DNA of 20,603 nt from a virus, in IMG/VR virus record IMGVR_UViG_3300017763_000270, positions 1 to 20,603 of that record, one strand, 5' to 3'. Each line of letters begins with the position of its first letter. Positions within the stretch are counted from its first letter, which is position 1. Positions 1 to 7,638 of the stretch are shown piece by piece. A program made the translations under genes and the position numbers. The notes under the pieces were generated by a model that worked only from the letters and a program-made list of their open reading frames with translations, made no database searches and was not told where the DNA came from.

Positions 1-334
1 TGCTACAGCCACGATGTTTCATGTTGATACGATGGAAGCTGATGGCGATTATGTTAAATGGACTAAAAATGGCAAATCGTTTAAAAGTGAAGTATTATAC
101 GTATCAGAACCAAAAAGAGGCCTAAAAGAGTTTGATAAAAGGCCTGTAATAGAACACGAATTAAAATTTAACAATAAAACATATAATGCGGAAATTGGAT
201 TGAGTACTAAAGACACTGCCTCAGAAATGTTAGTAAATCGTAAGCTTATGACTAAGTTTAAAGTATCAATAAACCCTAACCGCAGATTTATATTGAGTGA
301 TGTTACTGAGAAAAACGACAATACGGACCACTAA
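1..334 (+). CDS. RimB-like retropepsin/ATP-dependent zinc protease family protein, 3' part only
   Basis: The reading frame is open from the left edge (bases 2-334), so the gene begins before the window; the ATG at 14 is internal. The visible part reads ATAT-MFHVDTME, then a beta-rich segment (KRPVIEHELKF) and a C-terminal LVNRKLMTKF...VSINPNRRFILSD. This order fits the PF05618 family (RimB/RloA2-like, 'ATP-dependent zinc protease'), whose aspartyl DTGA-type motif would lie just upstream of the first visible residue and is not seen here. Bacterial members can process RimK-modified or polyglutamylated proteins; what a phage copy does is unknown. About 110 residues are visible. It is followed by the late promoter of gene 18 and ends 79 bases before that gene. 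The family call is from remembered pattern similarity and is moderate because the catalytic motif is missing from view. Confidence 0.6.
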   Translation, partial: ATATMFHVDTMEADGDYVKWTKNGKSFKSEVLYVSEPKRGLKEFDKRPVIEHELKFNNKTYNAEIGLSTKDTASEMLVNRKLMTKFKVSINPNRRFILSDVTEKNDNTDH

Positions 335-340
335 GAACCA

Positions 341-354
341 TATTTATATAAATA
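341..354 (+). promoter_or_regulatory. T4-type late promoter of gene 18, in a palindrome
   Basis: An exact TATAAATA box lies at 347-354. The start site expected about six bases downstream (near 360) gives a leader of roughly 54 bases before gene 18. The box is the right half of the perfect 14-base palindrome TATTTATATAAATA, so the minus strand also carries TATAAATA at 348-341. T4 late promoters consist of this box alone and are read by gp55-RNA polymerase activated by the gp45 clamp; both factors are encoded in this window. Confidence 0.85.
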
Positions 355-413
355 ATACTAGTGAATAACCGTATTATGAAACATATTAACTAACTCAATG
401 AGAGGATAAAGCG

Positions 414-2123
414 ATGGCATTTCAAGTATCACCAGGCGTTCAAGTCAAAGAAATTGACGCTACGAACGTCGTCCCAGCGGTATCTACCAGTATTGGTGGA
501 TTTTCGGGACAATTTAATTGGGGATCAGCGGACGAAGTAATTCTAGTAGGTTCTGAAAACGAACTTGTAGAAAAATTTGGTTCACCTGATCTTAGCACCG
601 CAAAACACTTTCTCACGGCAGCATCATTCTTAAAGTATGGAAACGCCTTGAAAGTAGTAAGAGTTGTTGCATCCGACGCGCGTAACGCATCTGTCGGATC
701 TACAGAGGTCTTACTGAAAAACGAATCCGAATATCAAGCACAAACTTTCGCCGAAGGCGATCACGGCGAGTGGGTAGCAAGATGTCCGGGAGTGTTGGGT
801 AACGCTATATCTGTCGATCTTTGTACAGCAGGAGCTACGGATGGATCCAATGGATTCAGTTCATGGTTTTTTAAAGGCGAAGTAGATAGTATTCCAGCAA
901 CATCACAGATGGCTCTGGATTTAAACAAAGGCGCAACCTTTAACGACGAATTGCATGTTGTAGTATATGATAAGACAGGAGCTATTACTGGTACACCTAA
1001 TACTGTATTAGAAGTATTCCCATTCTTATCACAAGCAGAAGATGCTAAGAGCCCAGAAGGTTCTTCAATATTCTACAAAGATGTAATTAACGCACAATCT
1101 GAATACATCAGATGGGCAGCACATGACGTATCAGGCGGAGGATTATCCGAAGCTGGTCAAAAAATGGCTCAAGTGGGAGCAGCATTTACAGTTAACACAT
1201 CAGTATTACACTATGATTTAGATGGTGGATTAGATGGAGCAGCTGTAACGCATAATGAAATTAACGCAGGTCTTGTACTATTAGGAGACGCAGAAACAGT
1301 AGATGTAAATCTATTATTTGCTCCTACAGATGCAAATGGGGCAACTAATATTGGCTTAAAGCTAATTGAAATTGCTGAAGGCAGAAAAGACTGTATGGCA
1401 TTTATTTCACCACCATTAGCTGACACAGAAAACGCGTCCGCACCACATACAAACGTAATAGCTTATGCAAATGATTTAACTTCTTCTTCATATGCTTCTA
1501 TGGATTCTGGTGCAGTATATGTGTATGATAAGTATAACGATGGTTACCAATATATTGGTGCATCCGGTTTAGTAGCTGGTCTTTGTGCTAATACAGATCA
1601 AGTAGCTGACGCATGGTTCTCACCAGCTGGTGTGACTAGAGGTCAATTACGAGGAGTAACTAAATTAGCTTTCAACCCAACTAAAACACAGAGAGATGAA
1701 CTTTACAAGGCAAGAGTAAACCCATTGGTATCTTTCCCAGGCCAAGGTACAATGCTTTTCGGAGATAAAACTCTATTAAGCAGAGCATCAGCCTTTGATA
1801 GAATTAATGTAAGACGTTTATTTGTCACTGTAGAAAAAGCAATCTCCACAGCTGCGAAAGCACAACTTTTCGAATTTAACGATGAATTTACTAGAGCTCA
1901 ATTTAGAAATTTATTGGAACCATTCCTAAGAGATGTGAAAGGCAGACGAGGAATTACAGACTTTTTAGTGGTTTGTGATGATTCAAATAACACAGGGCAA
2001 GTTGTTGATTCAAACAGATTTGTAGCAGATATATTCATTAAACCTGCTAGATCTATCAACTTCATAACTCTTAACTTTATTGCAACAAGAACTGGCGTAA
2101 GCTTCAACGAAGTGGCTGGATAA
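414..2123 (+). CDS. 18: Tail sheath protein gp18
   Basis: This 569-residue protein forms the contractile sheath around the tail tube. The N terminus (MAFQVSPGVQVKEID) is the standard start of phage sheath proteins. The C terminus (RSINFITLNFIATRTG) is the conserved strand-forming segment through which sheath subunits interlock. It is shorter than T4 gp18 (659 residues), which suggests fewer or smaller surface insertions. A Shine-Dalgarno sequence AGAGGA (401-406) sits before the ATG. The gene is directly followed by gp19, 12 bases away, as in T4. The first roughly 500 bases are clearly richer in G+C than the rest of the gene (61 of 120 bases at 661-780 against 40 of 120 at 1441-1560), which may mark a recombination junction. 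Confidence 0.97.
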   Translation: MAFQVSPGVQVKEIDATNVVPAVSTSIGGFSGQFNWGSADEVILVGSENELVEKFGSPDLSTAKHFLTAASFLKYGNALKVVRVVASDARNASVGSTEVLLKNESEYQAQTFAEGDHGEWVARCPGVLGNAISVDLCTAGATDGSNGFSSWFFKGEVDSIPATSQMALDLNKGATFNDELHVVVYDKTGAITGTPNTVLEVFPFLSQAEDAKSPEGSSIFYKDVINAQSEYIRWAAHDVSGGGLSEAGQKMAQVGAAFTVNTSVLHYDLDGGLDGAAVTHNEINAGLVLLGDAETVDVNLLFAPTDANGATNIGLKLIEIAEGRKDCMAFISPPLADTENASAPHTNVIAYANDLTSSSYASMDSGAVYVYDKYNDGYQYIGASGLVAGLCANTDQVADAWFSPAGVTRGQLRGVTKLAFNPTKTQRDELYKARVNPLVSFPGQGTMLFGDKTLLSRASAFDRINVRRLFVTVEKAISTAAKAQLFEFNDEFTRAQFRNLLEPFLRDVKGRRGITDFLVVCDDSNNTGQVVDSNRFVADIFIKPARSINFITLNFIATRTGVSFNEVAG

Positions 2124-2135
2124 TAGGAGAGAAAA

Positions 2136-2663
2136 ATGGCAATTTTAGGCGTAGACGATTTTAAATCAAAGCTAACAGGCGGTGGAGCAAGACCTAACCT
2201 ATTCAAAGTTACATGTAACTTTCCTACATATGTTGGAGCGGACGTAGAAGTCGCTTCATTTATGGTAAAAGCTGCACAATTACCAGCTTCTATCTTAGGT
2301 GTCGTTGAGGTACCATTCAGAGGTAGAAAACTGATAATGGCAGGAGACAGACAATTTGAAGCGTGGTCAATCACGGTTCTTAATGATACTGACTTTGCAG
2401 TAAGGGATGCATTTGAAACTTGGAGTAATGGTATTAATGCACACAGTGCTAATACTGGACTTGCAAACCCAACTGATTACATGGCGGACATGATTGTAGA
2501 ACAATTAGATAACTCAGGTAAATCAGTTAAAAAATATGACTTTAGAGGAACCTTCCCAACTAACGTTGGAGCTATTGAACTCAGCTATGATGAGGCAACA
2601 GCTATAGAAGAATTTACAGTAGAGATGCAAATTCAATACTGGGAGTCAAATACTACATCATAA
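2136..2663 (+). CDS. 19: Tail tube protein gp19
   Basis: This 175-residue protein polymerises into the inner tail tube through which DNA passes. It matches T4 gp19 (163 residues) in motif order: an N-terminal ARPNLFKV strand, the PFRGRKLIMAGDR segment (T4: PVGFMNRKINVAGDR), WSITVLND, and the C-terminal GTFPTNVGAIELSYD...VEMQIQYWE (T4: GLWPTNVGELQLDWD...LALDYWE). Shine-Dalgarno AGGAGAG (2125-2131) precedes the ATG. It is expected to be co-transcribed with gene 18 from the late promoter at 347. A gp19-family paralogue occurs at 7639-8100. Confidence 0.97.
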   Translation: MAILGVDDFKSKLTGGGARPNLFKVTCNFPTYVGADVEVASFMVKAAQLPASILGVVEVPFRGRKLIMAGDRQFEAWSITVLNDTDFAVRDAFETWSNGINAHSANTGLANPTDYMADMIVEQLDNSGKSVKKYDFRGTFPTNVGAIELSYDEATAIEEFTVEMQIQYWESNTTS

Positions 2664-2670
2664 TAAGATG

Positions 2671-2678
2671 TATAAATA
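2671..2678 (+). promoter_or_regulatory. T4-type late promoter of gene 20
   Basis: An exact TATAAATA lies just after the gp19 stop. The predicted start near 2684 places the GC-rich hairpin at 2687-2704 at the very 5' end of the transcript, about 45 bases before the portal gene. Confidence 0.8.
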
Positions 2679-2713
2679 ATATTAGAGGAGGGAGAAATCC
2701 CTCCAATAATATT
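2678..2713 (+). other. Stable hairpin with GAAA tetraloop in the gene 20 leader
   Basis: The core stem GGAGGGA (2687-2693) pairs with TCCCTCC (2698-2704) across a GAAA (GNRA) loop. After a two-base mismatch, AATATTA (2678-2684) can pair with TAATATT (2707-2713). Only a short TTTT run follows, so a terminator for the 18-19 transcript is possible but weak. A protective or regulatory 5' stem-loop on the portal mRNA is the alternative. The free Shine-Dalgarno sequence GAGG (2715-2718) lies just outside the structure. Confidence 0.7.
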
Positions 2714-2728
2714 TTGAGGTTATAATAT

Positions 2729-4225
2729 ATGGCAGAATTTTTTGGATTTGAGATTAATAGAAAAGGTGCGGAGAAATCCTTACCATCATTTGTTCCTAAA
2801 ACAGATGAAGATGGTGCAGGAGTTATTCAAGCCGGTGGTCATTTTGGCGCTTACCTAGATATAGATGGTGATAAGGCTAAAAATGAAATAGATCTCATTT
2901 TAAAATACAGAGATATTGCGGGTCAGCCTGAGTGCGATGCTGCAATTGAAGATATCATCAACGAATCTATTGTTGGTGATCATGACGATGTGCCTTTAAA
3001 TCTTATATTAGATGAAGTTAAAACATCTGATAAGATTAAGAAATCGGTACAAATTGAATTTAGTAAATTACTTTCACTACTAAATTTTAATTCTTATGCA
3101 CATGATATTTTTAGAAGATGGTATGTTGATGGTAGATTACCATATCACATAATTATTGATTCTAAAAATCCTAAAGCTGGTATTAAAGAATTAAGATATA
3201 TCGATCCTACAAAACTTCGAAAAGTAAAAGAGATCGAAGAAGAGGATGATCCTAAGACTGGTGCTAAAGTAATCAAAAAACAAAAAGAATATTATATGTT
3301 CCAGGATAACGCATTAGGAAAATATAATCAAGGGATAAAAATTCATCCAGATGCAATAGCATATGCAACATCTGGTATAATGGATCAATCCAGAAAAAGA
3401 ATTATGAGTTATTTACAAAAGGCTATTAAGCCAGTAAATCAACTTAGAATGATGGAAGACTCACTTGTTATTTATAGAATAAGTAGAGCTCCTGAGAGAA
3501 GAATATTTTATATTGATGTTGGTAACTTGCCAAAAGGTAAGGCTGAAGAATATTTAAAGAATATTATGAATCAATATAGAAATAAGTTAATATATGATGC
3601 TCAAACGGGCGATATAAAAGACGATAAAAAGCATATGTCGATGTTAGAGGATTTCTTTTTACCAAGAAGAGAAGGTGGAAGAGGAACCGAAATATCTACA
3701 TTGCCAGGCGGTGAAAATTTAGGTCAAATAGATGATATAGTTTATTTTCAAAAGAAATTATATAGATCACTTAATGTACCTATTAACAGATTAGAACAAG
3801 AATCGCAATTTTCGTTAGGTAGAGCATCAGAGATAACTAGAGATGAAGTAAAATTTAAGAAGTTTATTGATAGATTAAGAAAGAGATTTAGTGATCTATT
3901 CATGCAATTGCTTAAAACACAATTATTATTAAAAGGTGTTATCACTAAAGAAGACTGGGCCGATTGGAAAGAAAATATCCAGTTTGATTATATTGAAGAT
4001 AATTATTTTGCTGAATTGAAAGAAGCAGAAATCTGGAAAGAAAGATTCGATATGCTTAGTTCATTAGATGAATTTGTAGGTACATATATTTCTAATGAAT
4101 GGGTAAGAAAGAACGTTCTCAGATTTTCTGACGAAGATATCGAACTTATTAAGAAGCAGATCGATAAAGAAACTGGCGATGGCGATAATATAATGCCAGA
4201 TCCAGACGATCCAAGGTTCGGTTAA
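2729..4225 (+). CDS. 20: Portal vertex protein gp20
   Basis: This 498-residue protein forms the dodecameric portal at one capsid vertex, nucleates prohead assembly and docks the terminase and neck. The length is close to T4 gp20 (524). Recognisable family segments include RYIDPTKLRKV, the long middle region DSLVIYRISRAPERRIFYIDVGNLPKGKAEEY, the TLPGGENLGQIDDI turn and LYRSLNVPINRL, followed by an acidic C-terminal tail rich in Asp and Pro (IMPDPDDPRFG). The ATG at 2729 has GAGG (2715-2718) upstream with a ten-base gap. The gene leads the prohead block 20-21-22-23. Confidence 0.97.
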   Translation: MAEFFGFEINRKGAEKSLPSFVPKTDEDGAGVIQAGGHFGAYLDIDGDKAKNEIDLILKYRDIAGQPECDAAIEDIINESIVGDHDDVPLNLILDEVKTSDKIKKSVQIEFSKLLSLLNFNSYAHDIFRRWYVDGRLPYHIIIDSKNPKAGIKELRYIDPTKLRKVKEIEEEDDPKTGAKVIKKQKEYYMFQDNALGKYNQGIKIHPDAIAYATSGIMDQSRKRIMSYLQKAIKPVNQLRMMEDSLVIYRISRAPERRIFYIDVGNLPKGKAEEYLKNIMNQYRNKLIYDAQTGDIKDDKKHMSMLEDFFLPRREGGRGTEISTLPGGENLGQIDDIVYFQKKLYRSLNVPINRLEQESQFSLGRASEITRDEVKFKKFIDRLRKRFSDLFMQLLKTQLLLKGVITKEDWADWKENIQFDYIEDNYFAELKEAEIWKERFDMLSSLDEFVGTYISNEWVRKNVLRFSDEDIELIKKQIDKETGDGDNIMPDPDDPRFG

Positions 4226-4237
4226 GAACATAATTTA

Positions 4238-4245
4238 TATAAATA
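4238..4245 (+). promoter_or_regulatory. T4-type late promoter of the small prohead gene and genes 21-22-23
   Basis: An exact TATAAATA lies 13 bases after the gp20 stop. The predicted start near 4251 gives a leader of about 13 bases that contains the AGAGGA ribosome site. It probably serves the whole head-assembly run to the terminator after gene 23. Confidence 0.85.
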
Positions 4246-4263
4246 ATAGCAGAGGAATAAACT

Positions 4264-4443
4264 ATGAGTATTGAGAATTTAATTAATGATTTGAAAAAAG
4301 GTGATAATGTATCAGCAAATAAAAGCTTTGATGGTATAATAGCTGACAAAATATCAGCTGGGTTAGATGCAAGAAAGATTGAAATTGCATCAACTTTAGT
4401 TTCCAAAAAAGATGTAGAAACATCAGAGGAAGAAAAATCTTAG
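4264..4443 (+). CDS. Small prohead core-like protein (gp67/gp68 position)
   Basis: This 59-residue reading frame (MSIENLINDLKKGD... to ...VETSEEEKS) has a good Shine-Dalgarno AGAGGA (4251-4256), its own late promoter, and sits tightly between genes 20 and 21. In T4 that interval holds genes 67 and 68, which encode small prohead core proteins affecting head shape. The segment DKISAGLDARKIEIASTLV looks like a short amphipathic helix and the tail is acidic, which suits a scaffold component. Assignment to gp67/gp68 rests on position and character, not on clear sequence identity. The gp21 ribosome site overlaps its stop codon. Confidence 0.7.
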   Translation: MSIENLINDLKKGDNVSANKSFDGIIADKISAGLDARKIEIASTLVSKKDVETSEEEKS

Positions 4444-4452
4444 AGGATTAAC

Positions 4453-5106
4453 ATGAAGTTAATATCAGAATATAATGATAGCCATATAGAGGTTATCGAA
4501 GAAAAAGTTAACGGTAAAAAATCACTTGCAATTGAAGGCGTATTTATGCAAGCAGATAAGAAGAACCGTAACGGCCGTATTTACGAAAAGAAAATTTTGG
4601 AAAGAGCGGTAGATAAATACGTTACAGAACAAGTAAAGACTGGTAGAGCGGTTGGTGAATTAAATCACCCAGATGGACCGACTATCAATCTTGATAAAGT
4701 TTCACACAAAATCACAGATCTCAGGTTTGAGGGAAGTGATGTTGTAGGAAAAGCTTCAATCTTAGACACCCCTATGGGACAAATTGTAAAAGGTTTGTTA
4801 GAAGGTGGCGTAAAGCTTGGAGTATCAAGTCGTGGTATGGGTAGTCTTGTGCAGAAACAAGGTACAACATTCGTGAATGACGACTTTCTATTAGCTACTG
4901 TTGATATTGTACAGGATCCTAGTGCTCCTGCAGCATTTGTCAATGGTATTATGGAAGGAGTCGATTGGATATGGGAGAATGATGTACTAGTTCCACAGGA
5001 AATTGAAAGAATTGAGACTGAAATAAAAGAAGCTAGGCCTTCGGTTAGACCGGATGTTGAAATAAGAGCTTTCAAAAATTTCCTCTCTAAACTCAAAAAA
5101 CTCTAA
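4453..5106 (+). CDS. 21: Prohead core scaffolding protease gp21
   Basis: This 217-residue serine protease (T4 gp21 has 212) matures the prohead by cutting scaffold and capsid proteins after (I/L)-x-E sites. The catalytic His is probably H72 in GELNHPDGP and the catalytic Ser is in GVSSRG (S125/S126). The arrangement NHP...VSH...GVSSRG is characteristic of the T4 prohead protease family, which shares its fold with herpesvirus assemblin. Shine-Dalgarno AGAGGA (4442-4447) lies over the previous stop codon. The C terminus ends in a Lys/Leu-rich helix. It is likely made with scaffold gp22 and capsid gp23 from the same late transcript and destroys itself after maturation, as in T4. Confidence 0.96.
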   Translation: MKLISEYNDSHIEVIEEKVNGKKSLAIEGVFMQADKKNRNGRIYEKKILERAVDKYVTEQVKTGRAVGELNHPDGPTINLDKVSHKITDLRFEGSDVVGKASILDTPMGQIVKGLLEGGVKLGVSSRGMGSLVQKQGTTFVNDDFLLATVDIVQDPSAPAAFVNGIMEGVDWIWENDVLVPQEIERIETEIKEARPSVRPDVEIRAFKNFLSKLKKL

Positions 5107-5119
5107 ATAGGAGAATGTT

Positions 5120-6223
5120 ATGTCAATCGACAAAATAGAAAACGAAATAGTCGAAGAGCATGTTGAAACAGAAGAAGTTTCTGAAGAGCTTGTTGAAAAT
5201 GAGAATTTAGACGAGGAAACAGAAGCAGAAGAAGTACAGGAAGAAGCGGAAGAAGTAGTTGAAGAAGATGTTGCGGAAGCAGTATCTATGCCAAAAACTA
5301 AAGCCGGTGTTATCCAAGCTGCTGTTGAAATGCTTAAGAAGGCTAGAAAAGAAGACGCGCAAAAATTATTTGCAAAAATGTCACAAATGGACGAGGCCGA
5401 AGATGACGGTTCAGTTAAAAAAGCTATTGATGCTGTTAAACCCGAAGGGGATAAGACCATTAAGGCTAAGCCAAGCAATGCTAAGGCTAAAGTTGAATCA
5501 GTTGATTTCGACGAAGATTTAGATGCATTGGTAAACGAAGAAGCTACACTTTCTGATGAATTCAGAGGAAAGGCAGGAGCTATATTCGAAGCTGTATTAA
5601 CATCTAAGTTAACTCAAGAAATTGAAAGACTTGAAGGCGAATACGCGCAAAATCTCGAAGAAGAAGTTTCTGAAATTCAGAGCTCTTTAGTTGAGAAGGT
5701 AGATTCATACCTAAATTATGTAGTTGAAAACTGGATGAAAGAAAATGAACTAGCAGTTACTGAAGGTCTTAGGACTGAAATAGCTGAAGAATTTATGACT
5801 TCATTACAATCAGTATTCAAGGAACATTACATTGAAGTTCCAGAAGGTAAAGTCGACTTAGTGGATGATCTTAATTCACAAGTTTCTGAACTAGAAGAAC
5901 AACTCAATAAATCCACAGAAGATTCAATCGAATTATTTAATAAAGTTCAATCTCACGAAAGAGCTCAAGTAGTTAGAGAACAATCTTCAGGGCTTGCTGA
6001 AACTGAAGCTGAAAAACTAGCATCTTTAGTAGAAGACATTGATTTTGATAACAAAGAAACTTTCGAAATGAAAGTAAAAACTGTTAAAGAATCATACTTC
6101 ACAAAAGAAGTTAATGAAACAGCTGACGAAGTAGACAGTCTATTAGGCGAAGATAATCAAGAAGTTGATTTATCTGATGTCATGACTAGATACACTCAAG
6201 CTATAAGTAAATTTAATAAATAA
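5120..6223 (+). CDS. 22: Prohead core scaffold protein gp22
   Basis: This 367-residue, very acidic and largely helical protein builds the internal scaffold around which the gp23 shell forms; gp21 degrades it before DNA packaging. Residues 1-60 are dominated by Glu/Asp, a middle region is Lys-rich (residues about 85-130), and the rest is predicted coiled coil (for example around VDLVDDLNSQVSELEEQLNK). It is longer than T4 gp22 (269), mainly because of the acidic N-terminal extension. Several (I/L)-x-E triplets offer cut sites. The identity follows from composition and from its position between 21 and 23. Shine-Dalgarno AGGAG (5109-5113). Confidence 0.92.
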   Translation: MSIDKIENEIVEEHVETEEVSEELVENENLDEETEAEEVQEEAEEVVEEDVAEAVSMPKTKAGVIQAAVEMLKKARKEDAQKLFAKMSQMDEAEDDGSVKKAIDAVKPEGDKTIKAKPSNAKAKVESVDFDEDLDALVNEEATLSDEFRGKAGAIFEAVLTSKLTQEIERLEGEYAQNLEEEVSEIQSSLVEKVDSYLNYVVENWMKENELAVTEGLRTEIAEEFMTSLQSVFKEHYIEVPEGKVDLVDDLNSQVSELEEQLNKSTEDSIELFNKVQSHERAQVVREQSSGLAETEAEKLASLVEDIDFDNKETFEMKVKTVKESYFTKEVNETADEVDSLLGEDNQEVDLSDVMTRYTQAISKFNK

Positions 6224-6244
6224 TCTAAATAGGGGAAAACGAAA

Positions 6245-7567
6245 ATGTTTAACGCAGATTCAAACTTAATAGAAAAATGGAGTCCAGTGCTGGAGCATGA
6301 TCAAGCTGCACCAATTACGGACCGTTACAAGAAAGCTGTTACAGCTCGCTTGTTAGAAAACCAGGAAATCGCCCTCAGACAAGAAGCAGCACACTCACAA
6401 GGAAATATGATTTCCGAGGTTGCTAATAATGCTACAGGTTCAAATATCTCAAACTTTGACCCAGTATTAATCTCTCTTGTCAGAAGAGCAATGCCTAATT
6501 TGATCGCATACGATATCTGTGGAGTACAGCCAATGACTGGACCTACAGGTTTAATCTTTGCTATGAAGTCCAGATATGGAACTCAAGCTGGTGCAGAAGC
6601 ACTAGGCTTAGACGAAGCTGATACTGATTTCTCAGGAACAGGTACTCATCAAGCTGAACCAACAGGTTTAGGCGGAGTAGCTGATTCAGGAGATGCAGGT
6701 AGCTCTATCGCTGACGAAGCTGATGTAGTTTCTACATTCGGTAGCGGTATGAATACAGCAGCAGCTGAAGCTTTAGGCGACGGCGGCGGCACTAACTTTG
6801 CTGAAATGGCATTCTCAATCGAGAAAGCTACAGTTGAAGCTAAGTCAAGAGCTCTAAAAGCTGAGTACACAATGGAATTAGCACAAGACCTTAAAGCAAT
6901 CCACGGATTAGATGCTGAAGGCGAATTAGCTAACATTCTATCTGCTGAGATCCTAGCGGAAATCAACAGAGAAGTTGTTAGAACAATTCTTCAGAAAGCA
7001 ACAATCGGTGCTCTACAATCTTCAACAGCAGTATCTGGTATCTTTGATGTCCACACTGACTCAGATGGTAGATGGATGGTTGAAAGATTTAAAGGTCTTA
7101 TCATGCAACTCGAAAGAGAAGCTAACATTATTGCTAAAACAACAAGAAGAGGAAAAGGTAACTTTGTAATCGTTTCTTCAGACGTTGCTTCAGCTCTAGC
7201 AGCAGCTGGTAAAATGGATTATACTCCTGCATTATCAACAGAATTAAATGTTGATGATACTGGTAACACTTTCGCAGGTGTTCTTAACGGTAAGCTAAAG
7301 GTCTACATAGATCCTTATGCAACTGTTGATTTCGCATGTGTTGGTTACAGAGGATCTAACCCATATGACGCAGGATTATTCTATTGCCCATACGTACCTT
7401 TAACTATGGTTAAAGCAGTTGGGGAGAATGACTTCCAGCCAAGAATCGGATTCAAAACAAGATATGGAATGCAGCAGAACCCATTTGTGGGAACAGCTAC
7501 AGGTGCTGGTACTAACCGTGCTAACCCATACTTCAGAATCTTCAGAATTGATGACATCATGGTGTAA
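6245..7567 (+). CDS. 23: Major capsid protein gp23
   Basis: This 440-residue precursor builds the hexamers of the head. Family hallmarks are visible: an N-terminal propeptide, then FDPVLISLVRRAMPNLIAYDICGVQPMTGP, GLIFAMKSRYG, and a C-terminal RANPYFRIFRIDDI. An (I/L)-x-E site, I56-S57-E58, precedes VANNATG and is the likely gp21 cleavage point, comparable with cleavage near residue 65 in T4 (521 residues). It is shorter than T4 gp23, mostly through a smaller insertion region. No gene 24 (vertex protein) follows, as in many marine relatives, so gp23 may also occupy the vertices or another protein may do so. A strong terminator follows. Confidence 0.97.
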   Translation: MFNADSNLIEKWSPVLEHDQAAPITDRYKKAVTARLLENQEIALRQEAAHSQGNMISEVANNATGSNISNFDPVLISLVRRAMPNLIAYDICGVQPMTGPTGLIFAMKSRYGTQAGAEALGLDEADTDFSGTGTHQAEPTGLGGVADSGDAGSSIADEADVVSTFGSGMNTAAAEALGDGGGTNFAEMAFSIEKATVEAKSRALKAEYTMELAQDLKAIHGLDAEGELANILSAEILAEINREVVRTILQKATIGALQSSTAVSGIFDVHTDSDGRWMVERFKGLIMQLEREANIIAKTTRRGKGNFVIVSSDVASALAAAGKMDYTPALSTELNVDDTGNTFAGVLNGKLKVYIDPYATVDFACVGYRGSNPYDAGLFYCPYVPLTMVKAVGENDFQPRIGFKTRYGMQQNPFVGTATGAGTNRANPYFRIFRIDDIMV

Positions 7568-7571
7568 ACCA

Positions 7572-7587
7572 CTGATTAATTAATCAG
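7572..7587. repeat. 16-base perfect palindrome after gene 23
   Basis: CTGATTAATTAATCAG reads the same on both strands and lies five bases after the gp23 stop codon, just before the terminator. It could form an 8-bp cruciform or hairpin arm or bind a dimeric protein; no function is evident. Confidence 0.6.
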
Positions 7588-7592
7588 ATTCT

Positions 7593-7622
7593 AGAGAGGG
7601 GAACTTAGTTCCCCTTTCTTTT
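7593..7622 (+). terminator. Rho-independent terminator after gene 23
   Basis: GGGGAAC (7598-7604) pairs with GTTCCCC (7608-7614) around a TTA loop. The stem extends outward through AGAGA (7593-7597) against TTTCT (7615-7619, one G-T pair), and a T-rich tail TTTCTTTT follows. It closes the head gene transcript. Confidence 0.92.
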
Positions 7623-7625
7623 GCG

Positions 7626-7633
7626 TATAAATA
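7626..7633 (+). promoter_or_regulatory. T4-type late promoter placed five bases before an ATG
   Basis: An exact TATAAATA follows the gene 23 terminator. Five bases (GATAT) separate it from the ATG at 7639, so the usual late start site coincides with the A of the start codon and the mRNA would have no leader. Confidence 0.8.
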
Positions 7634-7638
7634 GATAT

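Noticed and set aside
1898-2374. Minus-strand open frame of 158 codons across the gp18/gp19 junction, and similar minus-strand frames elsewhere
   Set aside because: Each lies opposite a well-identified + strand gene, has no ribosome site or family resemblance, and is a mirror of biased codon use.
3469-3476. Minus-strand TATAAATA inside gene 20
   Set aside because: It is inside a coding region with no minus-strand gene ahead; chance in AT-rich sequence is sufficient.
5102-6231. TCTAAATA at 5102-5109 and 6224-6231 as variant late promoters of genes 22 and 23
   Set aside because: One mismatch to the late box, and starts six bases on would cut off the ribosome sites at 5109-5113 and 6232-6235; more likely chance sequence around the ribosome sites.
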